Positions 10,601 through 18,910 of a stretch of 27,901 nt of DNA are shown piece by piece. Source of the DNA: Phoronis australis (taxonomy: Eukaryota > Phoronida > Phoronidae). The position numbers and the translations under genes are program-made. The notes beneath the pieces were generated by a model. That model searched no databases. It was not told the DNA's origin and worked only from the letters and a program-made list of their open reading frames with translations. How positions within the stretch are numbered: the first letter of the stretch is position 1; each line of letters begins with the position of its first letter. The stretch lies in contig NMRA01000084.1 of the NCBI GenBank assembly GCA_002633005.1, forward strand, positions 17,171-45,071. Direction: 5' to 3'.

Positions 10601-11505
10601 AACAACTTCAATCGTATGTCCACAACACTGAATTAAATTGACATACTACCTCTGTATAAAACATTCCCATTACTGGATCAAACACACCGCCAGACCATAT
10701 GTTCATATCATCTGACCGCAAAGTCCATAGCGCTGTGTCATGCATTCGTATCACCGGACCTAGTGGCAGATTTAAGGGGGGGGGGCGCTAAGGGGGCCGT
10801 GCCCCTCTAAAATTCTCCCAGATTCCATTTGGCAGTACGGAGGTAGGAATGTCTGACGGGCATAATACTTTGCCCTGCACCCCATAACTCAAAATTCTGG
10901 ATCAGCTCCTGGGACCACGTACACTGTAAATCTGGTCACTGCGTCACACGTTCAGATCATTTTTATCGTCCTTGTTTAGAGTGTTTATGACAAAAAGGGG
11001 GCTGGTGGCTTAATGAACAGAATAAATCATTACTGGATCACACTGTTTAGAATATTCGACGACAGGTTTTGTTCATGTAGCTGAACCACACGTTCGTGTC
11101 ACTGAAGGACATATGCGAGTGGTACCGAACCTCACCGAGATGTGTCACTGAATGACATATGCGAGTGGTACCGAACCTCACCGAGATGTTCATTTCACTG
11201 GATCACACGTTTATATCACTGACACCTTTGCAGATGCGATTGCAGTAAGTTTTGCACGACAAGACTGAACTTCCGGTGTCAATCCGTGTCATATAATGTG
11301 ATAATGAAAACAGGAATTCCGTCTCTTTCAGGTTGTCTACCGCGCGCTGTATGACTATACAGCCGCTGATGACGACGAGGTATCTTTCATGGAAGGTGAC
11401 CGTATCGTTGATTGTACCATTATTGACGAAGGTTGGTCGGAAGGAAAAGTTGAAAAAAGCGGACAGTACGGGATGATGCCTTCAAACTACCTAGAAAAGA
11501 TCTAA
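1542..11505 (+). CDS. Lasp: LASP family protein (LIM - nebulin-like repeat - SH3), 5' exon missing from window
   Basis: Spliced gene for a LIM and SH3 domain actin-binding adaptor, which in known animals acts at focal adhesions, cell cortex and Z-disc-like structures. Coding exons seen: 1542-1636, 7264-7348, 8980-9148, 9900-9932 (probably optional), 10282-10325 and 11332-11505. Together they give 600 nt, 200 codons including the stop, with every splice phase consistent. Order: second half of the LIM domain ([11 protein letters not shown], then CNTH across the first junction), the LASP-type linker with VADTPEN, a diverged nebulin-repeat exon, a short linker much shorter than the vertebrate one, then a C-terminal SH3 domain (ALYDY...PSNY). 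Adding about 25 residues for the missing first exon gives roughly 225 residues, a little below the roughly 260 of vertebrate LASP1. The family call rests on domain order and junction positions matching LASP. Exon use is inferred, without transcript data. Confidence 0.93.
2036..2722. repeat. Direct duplication of about 343 bp interrupted by a single N
   Basis: Bases 2036-2378 are repeated at 2380-2722, offset 344, with only two substitutions seen by eye (C/A in the aaatttgt[c/a]atgg stretch and C/G in tgttgtt[c/g]tacac). The only ambiguous base of the window, N at 2379, sits exactly at the junction. Two nearly identical copies abutting at one N are typical of two haplotype contig ends joined without merging. 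Confidence 0.9.
2701..2947 (+). pseudogene. Decayed THAP-type zinc-finger fragment
   Basis: The frame from 2701 starts with [13 protein letters not shown], followed by an FxF segment and [10 protein letters not shown], the layout of a THAP (C2CH) DNA-binding domain. After TGHA the frame changes. In another frame the sequence YSAHFKEL, stop, CFDPSQKRR matches the C-terminal CSxHF...CF part of THAP, with Tyr at the Cys position. One frameshift, one stop and a lost zinc ligand mark it as broken. A GTAAGT lies at the frame change, so a splice donor is a weaker alternative. It lies outside the terminal repeats of the transposon at 3430-5028 and starts inside the duplicated block. Confidence 0.6.
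3430..3586 (+). repeat. Left terminal inverted repeat of the Kolobok-like element
   Basis: Pairs with 4871-5028 in reverse complement. The innermost conserved block is ctactccggaagtgacg followed by ttttaggaggcaagc. About a dozen substitutions and one 1-nt indel separate the two arms by eye. Confidence 0.9.
3694..4386 (+). pseudogene. N-terminal part of a Kolobok-type transposase with THAP domain (broken)
   Basis: ATG 3694 opens [13 protein letters not shown], the first two zinc ligands of a THAP domain. After an in-frame TAG at 3760-3762 the same frame continues with FPMDD, the conserved Trp (RRTWLVRV), then [12 protein letters not shown], which supplies the last C and H. Near 3927 the frame shifts and continues with [13 protein letters not shown], the AVPTIF-type box that ends THAP domains. 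A second shift near 4060 returns to the first frame: a Ser/Pro-rich linker, [16 protein letters not shown], and a cysteine cluster (CQVCGE at about 4249, then [11 protein letters not shown]), as in Kolobok transposases between THAP and the catalytic core. Similarity ends at TAA 4384, at the inferred deletion junction. The catalytic core is absent. Confidence 0.82.
4385..4691 (-). pseudogene. P2X7-ballast-like cysteine-rich gene fragment inside the transposon
   Basis: Read on the minus strand from about 4691. An ATG at 4691-4689 is followed by GGCTGG; with one G fewer the frame would run on as [17 protein letters not shown]. The long open part contains [15 protein letters not shown], a basic/acidic stretch, then [12 protein letters not shown] and [11 protein letters not shown]. 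The order W-x2-C-x2-C...M...EC-x-CC is that of the zinc-binding cysteine domain shared by the P2X7 receptor C-terminal ballast and many invertebrate P2X7-like proteins. No P2X channel domain is present. Family members continue into a second cysteine/histidine part, which is missing here. After about KPLLDTVK the frame is only the antisense of the transposase gene, so the gene is truncated at about 4385. Confidence 0.72.
4871..5028 (-). repeat. Right terminal inverted repeat of the Kolobok-like element
   Basis: Reverse complement of 3430-3586, ending in ggttgccttcgcct immediately before the TTAA at 5029-5032. Confidence 0.9.
5137..5389 (-). pseudogene. Decayed minus-strand acidic/proline-rich coding fragment, family unknown
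   Basis: From a minus-strand ATG at 5389 the frame reads MANSSDFV, stop, then [20 protein letters not shown] neighbouring frame continues with GEDDTRA, stop, [20 protein letters not shown], stop, [16 protein letters not shown] and ends at 5137. The acidic, Ser/Pro-rich composition and GC content differ from the surrounding intron. One stop is TGA where CGA would read Arg, as expected from CpG decay. It recalls the acidic N-termini of P2X7-like proteins but has no diagnostic motif. It lies just outside the right end of the Kolobok-like element. Confidence 0.35.
5770..5979 (-). other. Unrecognised minus-strand 69-codon open frame
   Basis: The frame starts [21 protein letters not shown] and is rich in Arg, Lys and Tyr. 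No known domain was recognised and there is no neighbour to support it. Just to its right, gcctctttaaggtg at about 6026 could be the end of another TTAA transposon (TTAAAGAGGC on the minus strand), but no matching left end was found. It may be a transposon-derived fragment or chance. Confidence 0.2.
7264..7348 (+). CDS. Lasp: LASP coding exon: end of LIM and first nebulin-type segment
   Basis: Acceptor gtttttcag and donor GTGAGT at 7349. Read in the phase set by the previous exon, it gives THYP, then [18 protein letters not shown] and ends at QSN, phase 0. This matches the LASP segment after the LIM domain (HYP...F..VADTPEN). A different frame is also open across this exon but is a shadow. 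Confidence 0.93.
8341..8575. mobile_element. Small inverted-repeat (MITE-like) element
   Basis: aaattatctggtg at 8347-8359 pairs perfectly with caccagataattt at 8557-8569. The pairing resumes inward after three mismatches with tttccgg on both sides. The total span is about 220-235 bp without coding capacity. No target-site duplication could be fixed, so the exact ends are uncertain. Confidence 0.5.
8590..8701. repeat. 112-bp inverted repeat with 12-bp perfect arms
   Basis: acgctaggacct at 8590-8601 is the reverse complement of aggtcctagcgt at 8690-8701. A partial third copy of the motif (ctaggtcct, about 8676-8684) lies just inside the right arm. It lies about 280 bp before the LASP exon at 8980. 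Confidence 0.6.
8980..9148 (+). CDS. Lasp: LASP coding exon: diverged nebulin-repeat region
   Basis: Acceptor catgcag and donor GTAAGG at 9149. 56 codons plus 1 nt, starting VVYHNEA, where LASP proteins have the V-x-Y-K-E-E start of a nebulin repeat, and ending near RKPPKVR. The inner part ([19 protein letters not shown]) sits where LASP has the second VVADTPE segment but is strongly diverged, and the expected SNIKY/HEEF motif is not clear. The polypyrimidine tract of the acceptor is weak. The exon is supported by exact phase fit on both sides and by the open frame. Confidence 0.85.
9251..9308. repeat. GC-rich hairpin with GGGTGCGCGCATG-type arm
   Basis: catgcgcgcaccca pairs imperfectly with tgggtgctcgcgtg across a C-rich loop (two runs of C around gag). 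A similar arm next to G/C-rich gggggctc blocks recurs at 11894-12146 and 21585-21640, which suggests a dispersed repeat family. Confidence 0.5.
9900..9932 (+). CDS. Lasp: Possible 33-nt cassette exon of LASP
   Basis: It lies between an acceptor-like tattgtcag and a GTAAGG donor, starts and ends in phase 1, and is 33 nt long, so including or skipping it keeps the frame. In phase it reads [11 protein letters not shown]. The NQSNIRV part recalls the QISNIKY end of a LASP nebulin repeat. Joining 8980-9148 directly to 10282-10325 is equally frame-compatible. Transcript evidence would be needed to choose. Confidence 0.5.
10282..10325 (+). CDS. Lasp: LASP coding exon: short linker before SH3
   Basis: Acceptor cttgttacag and donor GTAAGT. 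44 nt, encoding [14 protein letters not shown] after a split first codon, and ending in phase 0 exactly as required by the SH3 exon. No domain is present. It replaces the longer, low-complexity linker of vertebrate LASP1. Confidence 0.8.
10660..11225. repeat. Degenerate minisatellite, unit about 21 bp, with a 46-bp tandem duplication
   Basis: Variants of cactggatcacacgttcatat recur: ttactggatcaaacaca at about 10671, cactgcgtcacacgttcagatc near 10938, tactggatcacact near 11032, gctgaaccacacgttcgtgtcactg near 11080, and cactggatcacacgtttatatc near 11195. Within it a 46-bp block starting gtgtcactgaa at 11096 is repeated at 11142 with a single g/t difference. Confidence 0.6.
10762..10911. mobile_element. 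Degenerate MITE with AGTGGCAGATTTA-type end
   Basis: The left end agtggcagatttaagg is followed by a 10-G run and GC-rich sequence. The right end aaaattctggatcagctcct resembles the reverse complement of a CAGTGGCGGATCCAG-type terminus. It resembles the terminus of the element at 21271. Ends are degenerate and no target duplication is clear. It interrupts the surrounding minisatellite. Confidence 0.45.
11332..11505 (+). CDS. Lasp: LASP terminal coding exon: SH3 domain and stop
   Basis: Acceptor ctctttcag. 57 residues then TAA, almost entirely an SH3 domain: ALYDY near the start, acidic RT loop (AADDDEVSF), the GW pair of the n-Src/ligand face, and MMPSNYLE at the end. The protein ends two residues after the domain (KI), as in LASP proteins. 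An AATAAA follows about 190 bp downstream. Confidence 0.96.
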   Translation, partial: VVYRALYDYTAADDDEVSFMEGDRIVDCTIIDEGWSEGKVEKSGQYGMMPSNYLEKI

Positions 11506-11691
11506 AAAAGAAATGTTTCATGTCGAGTAGAAAACTCCGTTGACTAGAGTTTAGTATATGGGAATTGCTCGCAAATGATTGTAGGTACAATTAAGGGTTT
11601 ATCTGGTGAAGGCAGTATTGGCATATGGACACGAAACTATGGTTATTGTTAACTCCTAAGGCGTTATCGTAAGAAAAGAATAGACAGTCGT

Positions 11692-11697
11692 AATAAA
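11692..11697 (+). promoter_or_regulatory. Polyadenylation signal AATAAA for LASP
   Basis: An AATAAA hexamer 187 bp after the LASP stop codon, the first canonical hexamer in the 3' region. This implies a short 3' UTR of about 200 bp. Confidence 0.55.
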
Positions 11698-11893
11698 ATT
11701 AAACAGATGTATAACACAGATCTCACTCAAATCAACAAGTCTGTCTTTGATCTGATTGCATTGATTTTGATTGGTTGAAAAGTCAGTGACGTTTAAAGTA
11801 ATTTTCGCTTCTTAGTTTTTCAAGACAAGGAAGATCTTTGGAGGGTTCTGGTTATACCGTTGTGCCTTCCAGTGGAAATTTATGGCATAATAA

Positions 11894-12146
11894 CATGCGC
11901 ACAACCAGCCTTTAGTTTGGGGGCTCGGATTTCTGACCAAGTGGACCTTTTGCTATCAAAAACGCTGGATGACTAAAAAGGGGTTACCGTCTTCAGTACT
12001 ATGGACTGTGCGTCTGTGCCTTTTCAGTGAACTTTCGTCTTGTTTCCCTTGGACTTATTGTTTCACAGGGGCGGACCTTATTGCCCACTTCGCCAAAATG
12101 GGGGGCTCATTGGAGCCCCCCCCCGAGTCCACCTGGGTGCGCGCAT
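11894..12146. mobile_element. MITE-like element with CATGCGCAC / GTGCGCGCAT ends
   Basis: The left end catgcgcacaaccag leads into tttgggggctcgg. The right end is gagtccacctgggtgcgcgcat, preceded by a hairpin of ggggggctc and gagccccccccc. The ends are imperfect inverted repeats. Length is about 253 bp. The inner open frame (11969-12178) is not recognisable as a gene. Confidence 0.5.
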
Positions 12147-13490
12147 TAATAACATATTACTATAGAGCGAAAAGGTGAAAATAAATTTATTACATTGTTA
12201 AATGAATATCCAGCCCACTGGACTAATTAGTGACATTAAAAGAAATACACGAATAGCAATGCACATATTATTTAATAAATTAAGTGACCAGAAAATTTGT
12301 CCGTCTGTTAAAAAGCAGCATATAGCTAAATCATTACAAAAATGTTACATAAAATAGCAAGCTTGTCTTCAAAACATAACAGGTCGAAATCCGGGAGAAT
12401 AAATGTGATTTTATCAAACAACAAAATTCTTAAATCTCCGCAAAAATGACGATGTCATCCTCAACAGCGCGCAAATTACAAAGCAAGAGTCTGATACAGA
12501 TATCAGTGTTAAAGAACTCTACCAGTTTCAATTTGAAGTGAGGGAGTTCCAAAGCGAAATTGTGATAAAAGTCATCTACGATAACTGGACAAAGAGGAAA
12601 GTAAGCATTTTTCATTAAAAGTACTTTTTAAAATCTTGAGGTTTTTAATTTCGGTGATTGATTAACAGTATTTTTCCAATCATCAACTACTCATAATAGG
12701 ATTTGTTTGTAAAAGAGTGCATGTTCAATGAACCAAGTAGGAGTATTACAAGTTCAGATTGTCATTGTCAAATGACCAGAGTTGCACGTGATGATTGCAT
12801 TTGTTATTCACAGCTTTTCTGAGTAATAATTTCACGGTGGTGGCATAACGCTCAACGAAATTAATTCTTAGCTATGTACTGGTCAAGTTTTAAGAAATCG
12901 CCAAATTAATGAACCTCATTAATGCGCAACGCGATTTTCAATATACAGCAGCATTTTAAGTTATAGAAATACCTTCAGAGGAATGTGATTTGATACTGCA
13001 TATTGAGCTTTTGTTAACACAAAATCAAAACAAAGTTTAATAGCACATTTTCAGAAGAAAATTATTTCGAAAGAACTTGACGATGAAAAAAACATTTTTC
13101 TCAAATTTCGAGTCATGTCTTACGCGGTAATCATTGTAACTGTACACATTTACCATAAGAACGTGAAAAAAGAGATTAGGCTTACTAGCACCCTTTAAAG
13201 TTGTATTTGCATGATCCTAACTATGCTAATGTATATCAGGAACTAAACGACTATGAATATCATCTACGCTAAACAAAGTGAAGTTGTATTCATTGACAAC
13301 TTGAAAATGTGAAAACGAAAACATCAGCAAAATAAAGAACTTACTGCAAGGACTTACGGATTGAGTTAGCTACGTTGCGTCTTCGTCTCGAGGACTTCCG
13401 CAGGCCACTGAGGTGTCACGTGACTAATCATGTGATCGATAGCCCAGTTTAGGCGGGATACCCTTTAGCGCCCTATCCCAAAATCTTGGT
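12147..13490. other. Intergenic, AT-rich, nothing recognised
   Basis: Between the LASP 3' end and the piggyBac remnant. No gene, repeat family or RNA was recognised. Only short palindromes such as attaatga-acc-tcattaat near 12905 are visible. The left terminus of the piggyBac element should lie near the right end of this stretch but was not identified. Confidence 0.6.
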
Positions 13491-15139
13491 AACTCAAATG
13501 ACAGTGATATTGAGGAATATTCCACAGACGATGAAGATTATGAAATACCTGAGGACCAGTCCGAAACTCCAGTGCTAAGCGAATCTTCTGATAGAGATGA
13601 ACCTGTGCCCCAACGTGCTGCACCACAGCCTTCTACGTCCAAGAAGAAGACTGCTTATTAATGGATCAAATCTCAGTTCGTGTCACCCGATGCTCTCTTC
13701 AGAGGGAAGCTGTTAGATTTGCCTGATGATTATCAGTTACCATCGCCTATAATTTTTTGTAGGATTTCCTAACAGATGATATGTTGGACTTGCTTGCCGA
13801 GATGTCTAATCAGTACAGTGTAGAAAAAACTAGAAAGTCTGTTGACAATGATAAAACTGAATATAAAGAAAATGATTGGTATGTTTTTGAGAATGGGTCT
13901 AGCGAAAATGCCAGGTAATCGCTGTTACTGGGAGTCTGACACTAGGTATGAACCCGTGGCAAGTGTGATGAGCCGAAACCGGTTTCAGTTACTACTAACC
14001 TAACAGGCTCACAGCACTTTGTCAACAACACCGCTAGTGATGAGGACAAGAAGGACAAACTGTGGAAAGTACGCCCTTGGCTTGAGAAATTTCGACAGAA
14101 TTACCTGAAACTTGTTCCCGAAGAGCAAAACTCGATCCGGACGAGATGATGATCCATTTCAAGGGCAAGTTCAGCAAACTGAAGCAGTACGTCAAGGGAA
14201 AACCTCATTCATGGGGCATCAAGGTGTGGGCGAGAACTGGTGCAGGTGGGATCCTGTATGATTTCGATGTGTACCAGGACAATCGTGAGGGGACGGCAAA
14301 AAGTGCTTTGGGTGTTGGGGCAGACGTTGTCCTGAACCTTGTCAAGACCCTGCCACAGAACATTCCTGGGGCTAATGCTCTGAATTACAAGATCACTGCG
14401 GACAACTTTTTCACTGGGATACCTCTAATCATGGAGCTGAAGTCGAGAGTCATTCTCTATACTGGCACCGTGCGTCCTAACAGATTGCCTGGTGTAAAGC
14501 AGCAAACGGAGTGGACGTGGCGCTATCGACTGCTGTTTCGAGGAATCGGGGATTGTGGCGGTGCTACTCGAGAGCTGTAACCACACTGTCAACTAGGCAA
14601 TGACCATCGCCTCTGTTGGCCCGAACCAGTTCGGGCCAACAGAGGCGATGGTCATTGCCTAAGTGTCAACATGCTGTGGCACTGAGCCTGCAAACAGTGT
14701 CAAGCGCTATGAAAAGTCATCGCGTGCACAAGTGAACGTGCCTAGGCCTGCGGTCATCAAGGCCTACCATGAGAACGTGGGTGGTGTGGATCTCCACGAC
14801 TGTTTTGTAGCCAAGGGGAGCTACAGAACGAAATCGAAGCGGTGGTATGATCTTTACAGTTTCTGGCACACCATCCGCATGATGACGGTTAATGCCTGGC
14901 TGTCGTATAGCCGAGTATGCAAGCTGCTGAATTTGCAGTCACGTGATGTTCTGAATCCGCGGAAGTGTAAGGCCAGACTTTCCACCCTATTTATCGACCT
15001 GAACAATGGCTGCAAGAGAAAACGTGGACGCCGTTCTCTTGAAGATGCAATCGAGGCTGCCGGTGATCGGAGAAGACAGAATCCGATTCAGGTCATGCCA
15101 GCCCTGAGGACAGAAGGGACATGTTTTGCCACTTTATGA
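13491..15139 (+). pseudogene. piggyBac transposase (DDE_Tnp_1_7), frame-broken
   Basis: Cut-and-paste transposase remnant, nearly full length. Order: acidic N-terminus (NSNDSDIEEYSTDDEDYEIP), in-frame TAA at 13659-13661 just before WIKSQF, DMLDLLAEMSNQYSVEK (after a shift near 13765), MFLRMGLAKMPGNRCYWES (after a shift near 13880), HFVNN and VRPWLEKFRQNY (after a shift near 13998), then DEMMIHFKGKFSKLKQY starting at 14140. That Asp is the first catalytic Asp. ITADNFFTGIPL gives the second (14401-14403), and GGVDLHD (14789-14800) the last pair. The stretch 14146-14547 is uninterrupted. Near 14550 the frame shifts, giving SRAVTTLS, and a palindromic insertion then splits the gene before TCCGTEP. 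At least five shifts plus a stop make it inactive. Terminal repeats and TTAA flanks were not located. AATAAA motifs lie at about 15210 and 15424. Confidence 0.9.
14594..14670. mobile_element. 70-bp palindromic insertion with 7-bp target duplication in the piggyBac gene
   Basis: The arms at 14594-14626 and 14629-14661 are perfect 33-bp reverse complements (taggcaatgaccatcgc... and its partner) with a 2-nt CA spacer. Two further bases (AG) follow, then TGTCAAC at 14664-14670 duplicates TGTCAAC at 14587-14593. Removing one TGTCAAC and the insert restores the expected piggyBac order of Val-Thr-Thr-Leu-Ser, Thr, Cys-Cys-Gly-Thr-Glu-Pro. The insertion event is therefore directly readable. Confidence 0.8.
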
Positions 15140-17548
15140 TTAAGGCTGACGAAAGGCGTCGATGAAGGGTTTGCGGCTTAAAATCGAACAATGAATGTGA
15201 GAAGTGTAAAATAAACATCTGGTACACTAAACAGAGGAACTGTTTCAGAGAGTTTCACGTTCGACTGTAGTCCAGTAGTCCTGATTTGCATAACTGTGGC
15301 AGTGACTGCAGGCGAGAATATTTGTCGCAGAATATACATGTATAAGGCATAGTTGTTGTAGTGTGTATTGCATCTTCACGTTGATTTAAAATGTTTTGAA
15401 GACAATTTTTGATCTGAAGTTGAAATAAAACTTATTATCTTCAACCGAACACTTGTTTTATTGTGACCAATATTTGGTCTTTTTTCGACCCTCAAATCCC
15501 ATTGGGTCACCGGAGGAACAATTAAGAAAAATTAATTAGCAAGCGTGAAAATGTTTTTGACCATACACGTTTGTTTTTAGGCTTATAAGAAATGTTCTGG
15601 TGGAAAATCATATTCTTTAATCAGTTTGAAATTAGTTTGGGCCCCTGAGGGTTTTAACATATCATGAGTTGTTAGTTTGAAATGTGTGTATGTTGATGGC
15701 CAATTTTAGTTTAAGGTTGTTTGAGACTGTTTCAAATCATCGTTCATTTTTAACGTGTTTCATGCTTTATACTTTTCATGTGGCTGGTAACATTTAGGAA
15801 AAAATGCGCGAGTAGTCAAATGAGTTACAACAGCCTAAGTAAAGGTATATTGACAGGGAACATGTCCTTGCATCAGCATTCATCAAAGGTTTCTGTATAA
15901 GTTGAAAATATTCAAAAACCGTGACCGTAATTTTACTAAGCTAGCGCCGACGTTTTCACCGGTACTGTAAAATACGTTCAGTGCTGAGCACTCACCTGAA
16001 AATGCTACCAAAATCGATTTTAAATAATAAAAATAATGAAAAATCTAATATAAAATCTCAGACACGGTTTTCACGTTAAAACATCGAGCTGACAGATTAT
16101 TCAAACGCGAATAAAGTCGATGTACTCTGGAAACATTGCATTTCGAAGTTGGGAGTCATGCTCAAAAAGCAGTTGAACACGCACAATTTTGTTCTCGACT
16201 TGTATTCTAACCTACGCTTTAAGGTCGTGACAGACGCTGTGATGCATCCAAACCTCTTTTTACTTTAATTTTCAAAATAATGCTAAATTTATAACCGGAA
16301 CAAATATTTAGCACGCAGATGGAGAAAAATGTAAAGAAGGTTAACAGGTCACCCTCGAGTGAGTAAACATGAGTAATGCGGAGCGTTGAAATGCGACCAC
16401 CAATGCATTGCAAATGGTGTTCTTTTAGGGTTATTTATTAGTATCATAAAAATGACCACTAGATGGCGCAAAAACGTACAATCCATCCAAAAACGGTATC
16501 ATGCCATATTTCATAAAAATCTGTCAAGAAACTTCAGAGAAACAAAGGAAAACAGCATTTTTAAAAACGGTAAAATTAATAAAGTGACTAGTCACTCTCA
16601 GCATAATTGAGGACAGTGGAAAGTTTTAAAAAGTTTTAATAAAAAGAGTTTCAAGCATTTGAAGTCCTCCTTGATCTGATCCTAGACATCAGTGCCGAAG
16701 CCAAATTTGGGCATTTCTCCGCTTAAATAATTGGCCGATACATGTGTACGGTTTGTACTTAAAGTCCTTCTCTCACGCGTTGTTAACCCTTATTACATGG
16801 TTAGAAGATGTTATAAGGATCCAAGAAGTACCTACCCCATAACTAATACACGATCCGTACTCGAAAACAGTTGAAATGTACGCGCCACTCACGATTCGCA
16901 CCCGAAGAAACCCGAATTTTGCCAAGTAAATGTCACACCAAGCCTGAAATGACTAAACTGATCAGCTCCACCGTGAAGCTAGGGGGGCGAGGCTACATTC
17001 ACGGTCAACAACAGATATGGCGCTAGCCATCTTGAGATACACGTGTGGTTGCACCTCCTCAATGTCTCGAGCTTGCGACTGGCTAAAAAGCAGCATACAT
17101 CGCCGCCTCTTGTTCCTTGCCACTTGAAAAATTTCATAGACAAGATAGCTGTATCACATAGGAAAAATGTATTTACCCCTTGCCACGGTAACACAATGTA
17201 AAGACTGCAGCTGCGGCCCATGATAGTCTAAAGATAATTCTCATATATCAGTTCTGAAGCAAACTTTTAAAAAGAAAACCAACACACTTTGCGTCTTTTA
17301 AAGGTTCATTCGCGGAAACCAGTCAGCCATCAACCCCAGCCAGTAGGAGCCAGATAGCGGCGCAACGTCTGATTAAATATTACAATAAGTTTCCAGAATA
17401 GTTGCGCTTTATAGTTTTTCGCATCAAATTTGATAACATTTTGAATAAAACAAAAACAAGATTTCCAAAGTAAGCTTCAGTTTATCCACAGCGCGTTTGT
17501 TGGTCATTTATCGCGCGGAACTAAAATCTAATTACAGCTGCCCAAAGT
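15140..17548. other. Intergenic, nothing recognised
   Basis: AT-rich sequence between the piggyBac remnant and the GT31 gene. It includes the presumed transposon 3' end (AATAAA at 15424-15429). From 15500 on I see no gene, only a short palindrome agtgactagtcact near 16583. Short open frames here have no recognisable domains. Confidence 0.6.
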
Positions 17549-18910
17549 CTATTCTATACCAAAATTGGCTAAATCCGGGTACTTTTTACCAACCATGTTC
17601 CTCCAGAAGCGAACCCGCCTCTGCTCATTACCTGCGGTAACAACTATTATCTTAACTACCGGTGACTCCAATACAGCCTTCTCTGACGTTGGGCCGTGCA
17701 TAGTCAATAGGTCGTTAAAGTGAAAGTAGTTGATTTCATCCGGCACAAGTCTAGGTAAGAGCCCAGTCAAGTACGCATCGTCCACCCAGAAAAAAGGATG
17801 CCGTTGACTAGCATTATATAAGTCTCTAGCCACGTCTGACGTCATCATGAAGCCCGCGCCTGCGCAGTAACGAGGATAAGTGTCACGTCCGACCAGCTCC
17901 TTACCATCAACGCACCATTTTAAGCATGATTTGGGGTCACGCATTACATGCATAGCGTTTTGAGGCCATGCATAGCACGCGATGAAATGTTTGTCGTCTT
18001 TGCGATCGACATACAAATAACGCAAGGCAGCAAAGATGTTGATTATCATATCATCATCGCTCTTAAGCACGTACCGGGCCTGTGAACAGAATGTCGATAT
18101 CCACTGGAGGCCCATTATTGCCTTAAGAGTTAAGTTTTTGTAACTATCAATAAAATCTCCTTTTACAATGTCCTTGTATAAAGCCTGCTCGTATTGCAGT
18201 GTGTCGTGCAGACCTTCGTCTTTGTCTTGTAAAACGCCGATGAGAAATATGACTTTGATCTTGACCTTTTTAAACAGTCGCACACTTCCCCAGGTTTGGC
18301 GAATGTGGTTTCTTCTAGAGTGATGATCAGGCGTTGAGTGAACGTATATAATGACATCTATAGGCTCTTGCCCACACAAGTTTTCATTGTTCATCAAATA
18401 CGAAATTTTGGGAGGATAAACAGGCTTCTGGAAATAAACTGCGTCCGTCCAATGCTTTTTTGACTTGTTCATTTCCTTAGGCGGATTCAGGGGATCAAAC
18501 AACTTCGGCATTTTAACATTTTTGTACCCGTCCCACTTATCAAACAGCAACCGGATTTTTATCTGGTTGGCGTCTTGAACTTGATCTTTCAGTTTTGGTG
18601 TCAGTACTGACGATGTTGTAGTGGAAGCCATGTTATCATATGAAAACCCTAAAGATGCCCTGACGGAAAAGGTCTTTGGGATAGTGCTCTTTTCGGCATG
18701 ATCAAGGCGTTCGACTGATTGATTTCCAACGAACATATTTTGAGCAAAAACCTGATTGTGTTCCAAACCGTAGTCCGTGGTGTCCGACACCGTCCCCATC
18801 GCCGCCAGACCATCTTGATACGTGCGAAATCCAAAGAAGCCAAACAACGTGATGCAACAAAGAATCAAAGCCTTCACTGTTCCACGAATCGTGTGTCTAC
18901 AAAGTTTCAT
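17549..18910 (-). CDS. GT31-family glycosyltransferase (beta-1,3-galactosyl/N-acetylglucosaminyltransferase-like)
   Basis: 453-residue type II Golgi membrane enzyme that should transfer a UDP-sugar in beta-1,3 linkage. Residues 1-11 form a short basic cytoplasmic tail and 12-29 (VKALILCCITLFGFFGF) the signal anchor. About 30-180 is a poorly conserved stem. The Galactosyltransferase domain (PF01762 type) spans about 184-400: RRNHIRQTWG (199-208), VIFLIG (220-225), YKDIVKGDFIDSYKNLTLK (245-263), the metal-binding DDD (285-287), and YPRYCAGAGFMM (345-356). Where most relatives have E-D-V-Y-x-G, this one has VDDAYLTG (376-383). N-glycosylation sequons are at 63, 259 and 366. The coding region has no intron, as in many GT31 genes. 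The exact acceptor and linkage cannot be decided. The start is chosen because the signal anchor follows directly. Confidence 0.93.
   Translation of the reverse strand: MKLCRHTIRGTVKALILCCITLFGFFGFRTYQDGLAAMGTVSDTTDYGLEHNQVFAQNMFVGNQSVERLDHAEKSTIPKTFSVRASLGFSYDNMASTTTSSVLTPKLKDQVQDANQIKIRLLFDKWDGYKNVKMPKLFDPLNPPKEMNKSKKHWTDAVYFQKPVYPPKISYLMNNENLCGQEPIDVIIYVHSTPDHHSRRNHIRQTWGSVRLFKKVKIKVIFLIGVLQDKDEGLHDTLQYEQALYKDIVKGDFIDSYKNLTLKAIMGLQWISTFCSQARYVLKSDDDMIINIFAALRYLYVDRKDDKHFIACYAWPQNAMHVMRDPKSCLKWCVDGKELVGRDTYPRYCAGAGFMMTSDVARDLYNASQRHPFFWVDDAYLTGLLPRLVPDEINYFHFNDLLTMHGPTSEKAVLESPVVKIIVVTAGNEQRRVRFWRNMVGKKYPDLANFGIE

Larger units (their letters stand above)
10326..11331 (+). other. LASP intron 5: degenerate minisatellite with a MITE-like insert
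   Basis: GTAAGT donor to ctctttcag acceptor. Most of the intron after 10660 is made of decayed short repeats and one GC-rich transposon-like insert, listed separately. Confidence 0.75.

Noticed and set aside
15500-15660. Right end of the piggyBac element at cctgagggttttaac near 15646 or at caattaag near 15519
   Set aside because: No matching left terminus beginning TTAACCC or similar was found upstream of 13491, so the boundaries cannot be supported.
17281-17548. Polyadenylation signal for the GT31 gene
   Set aside because: No AATAAA or ATTAAA hexamer was seen on the minus strand just downstream of the stop codon, so the 3' end stays undefined.
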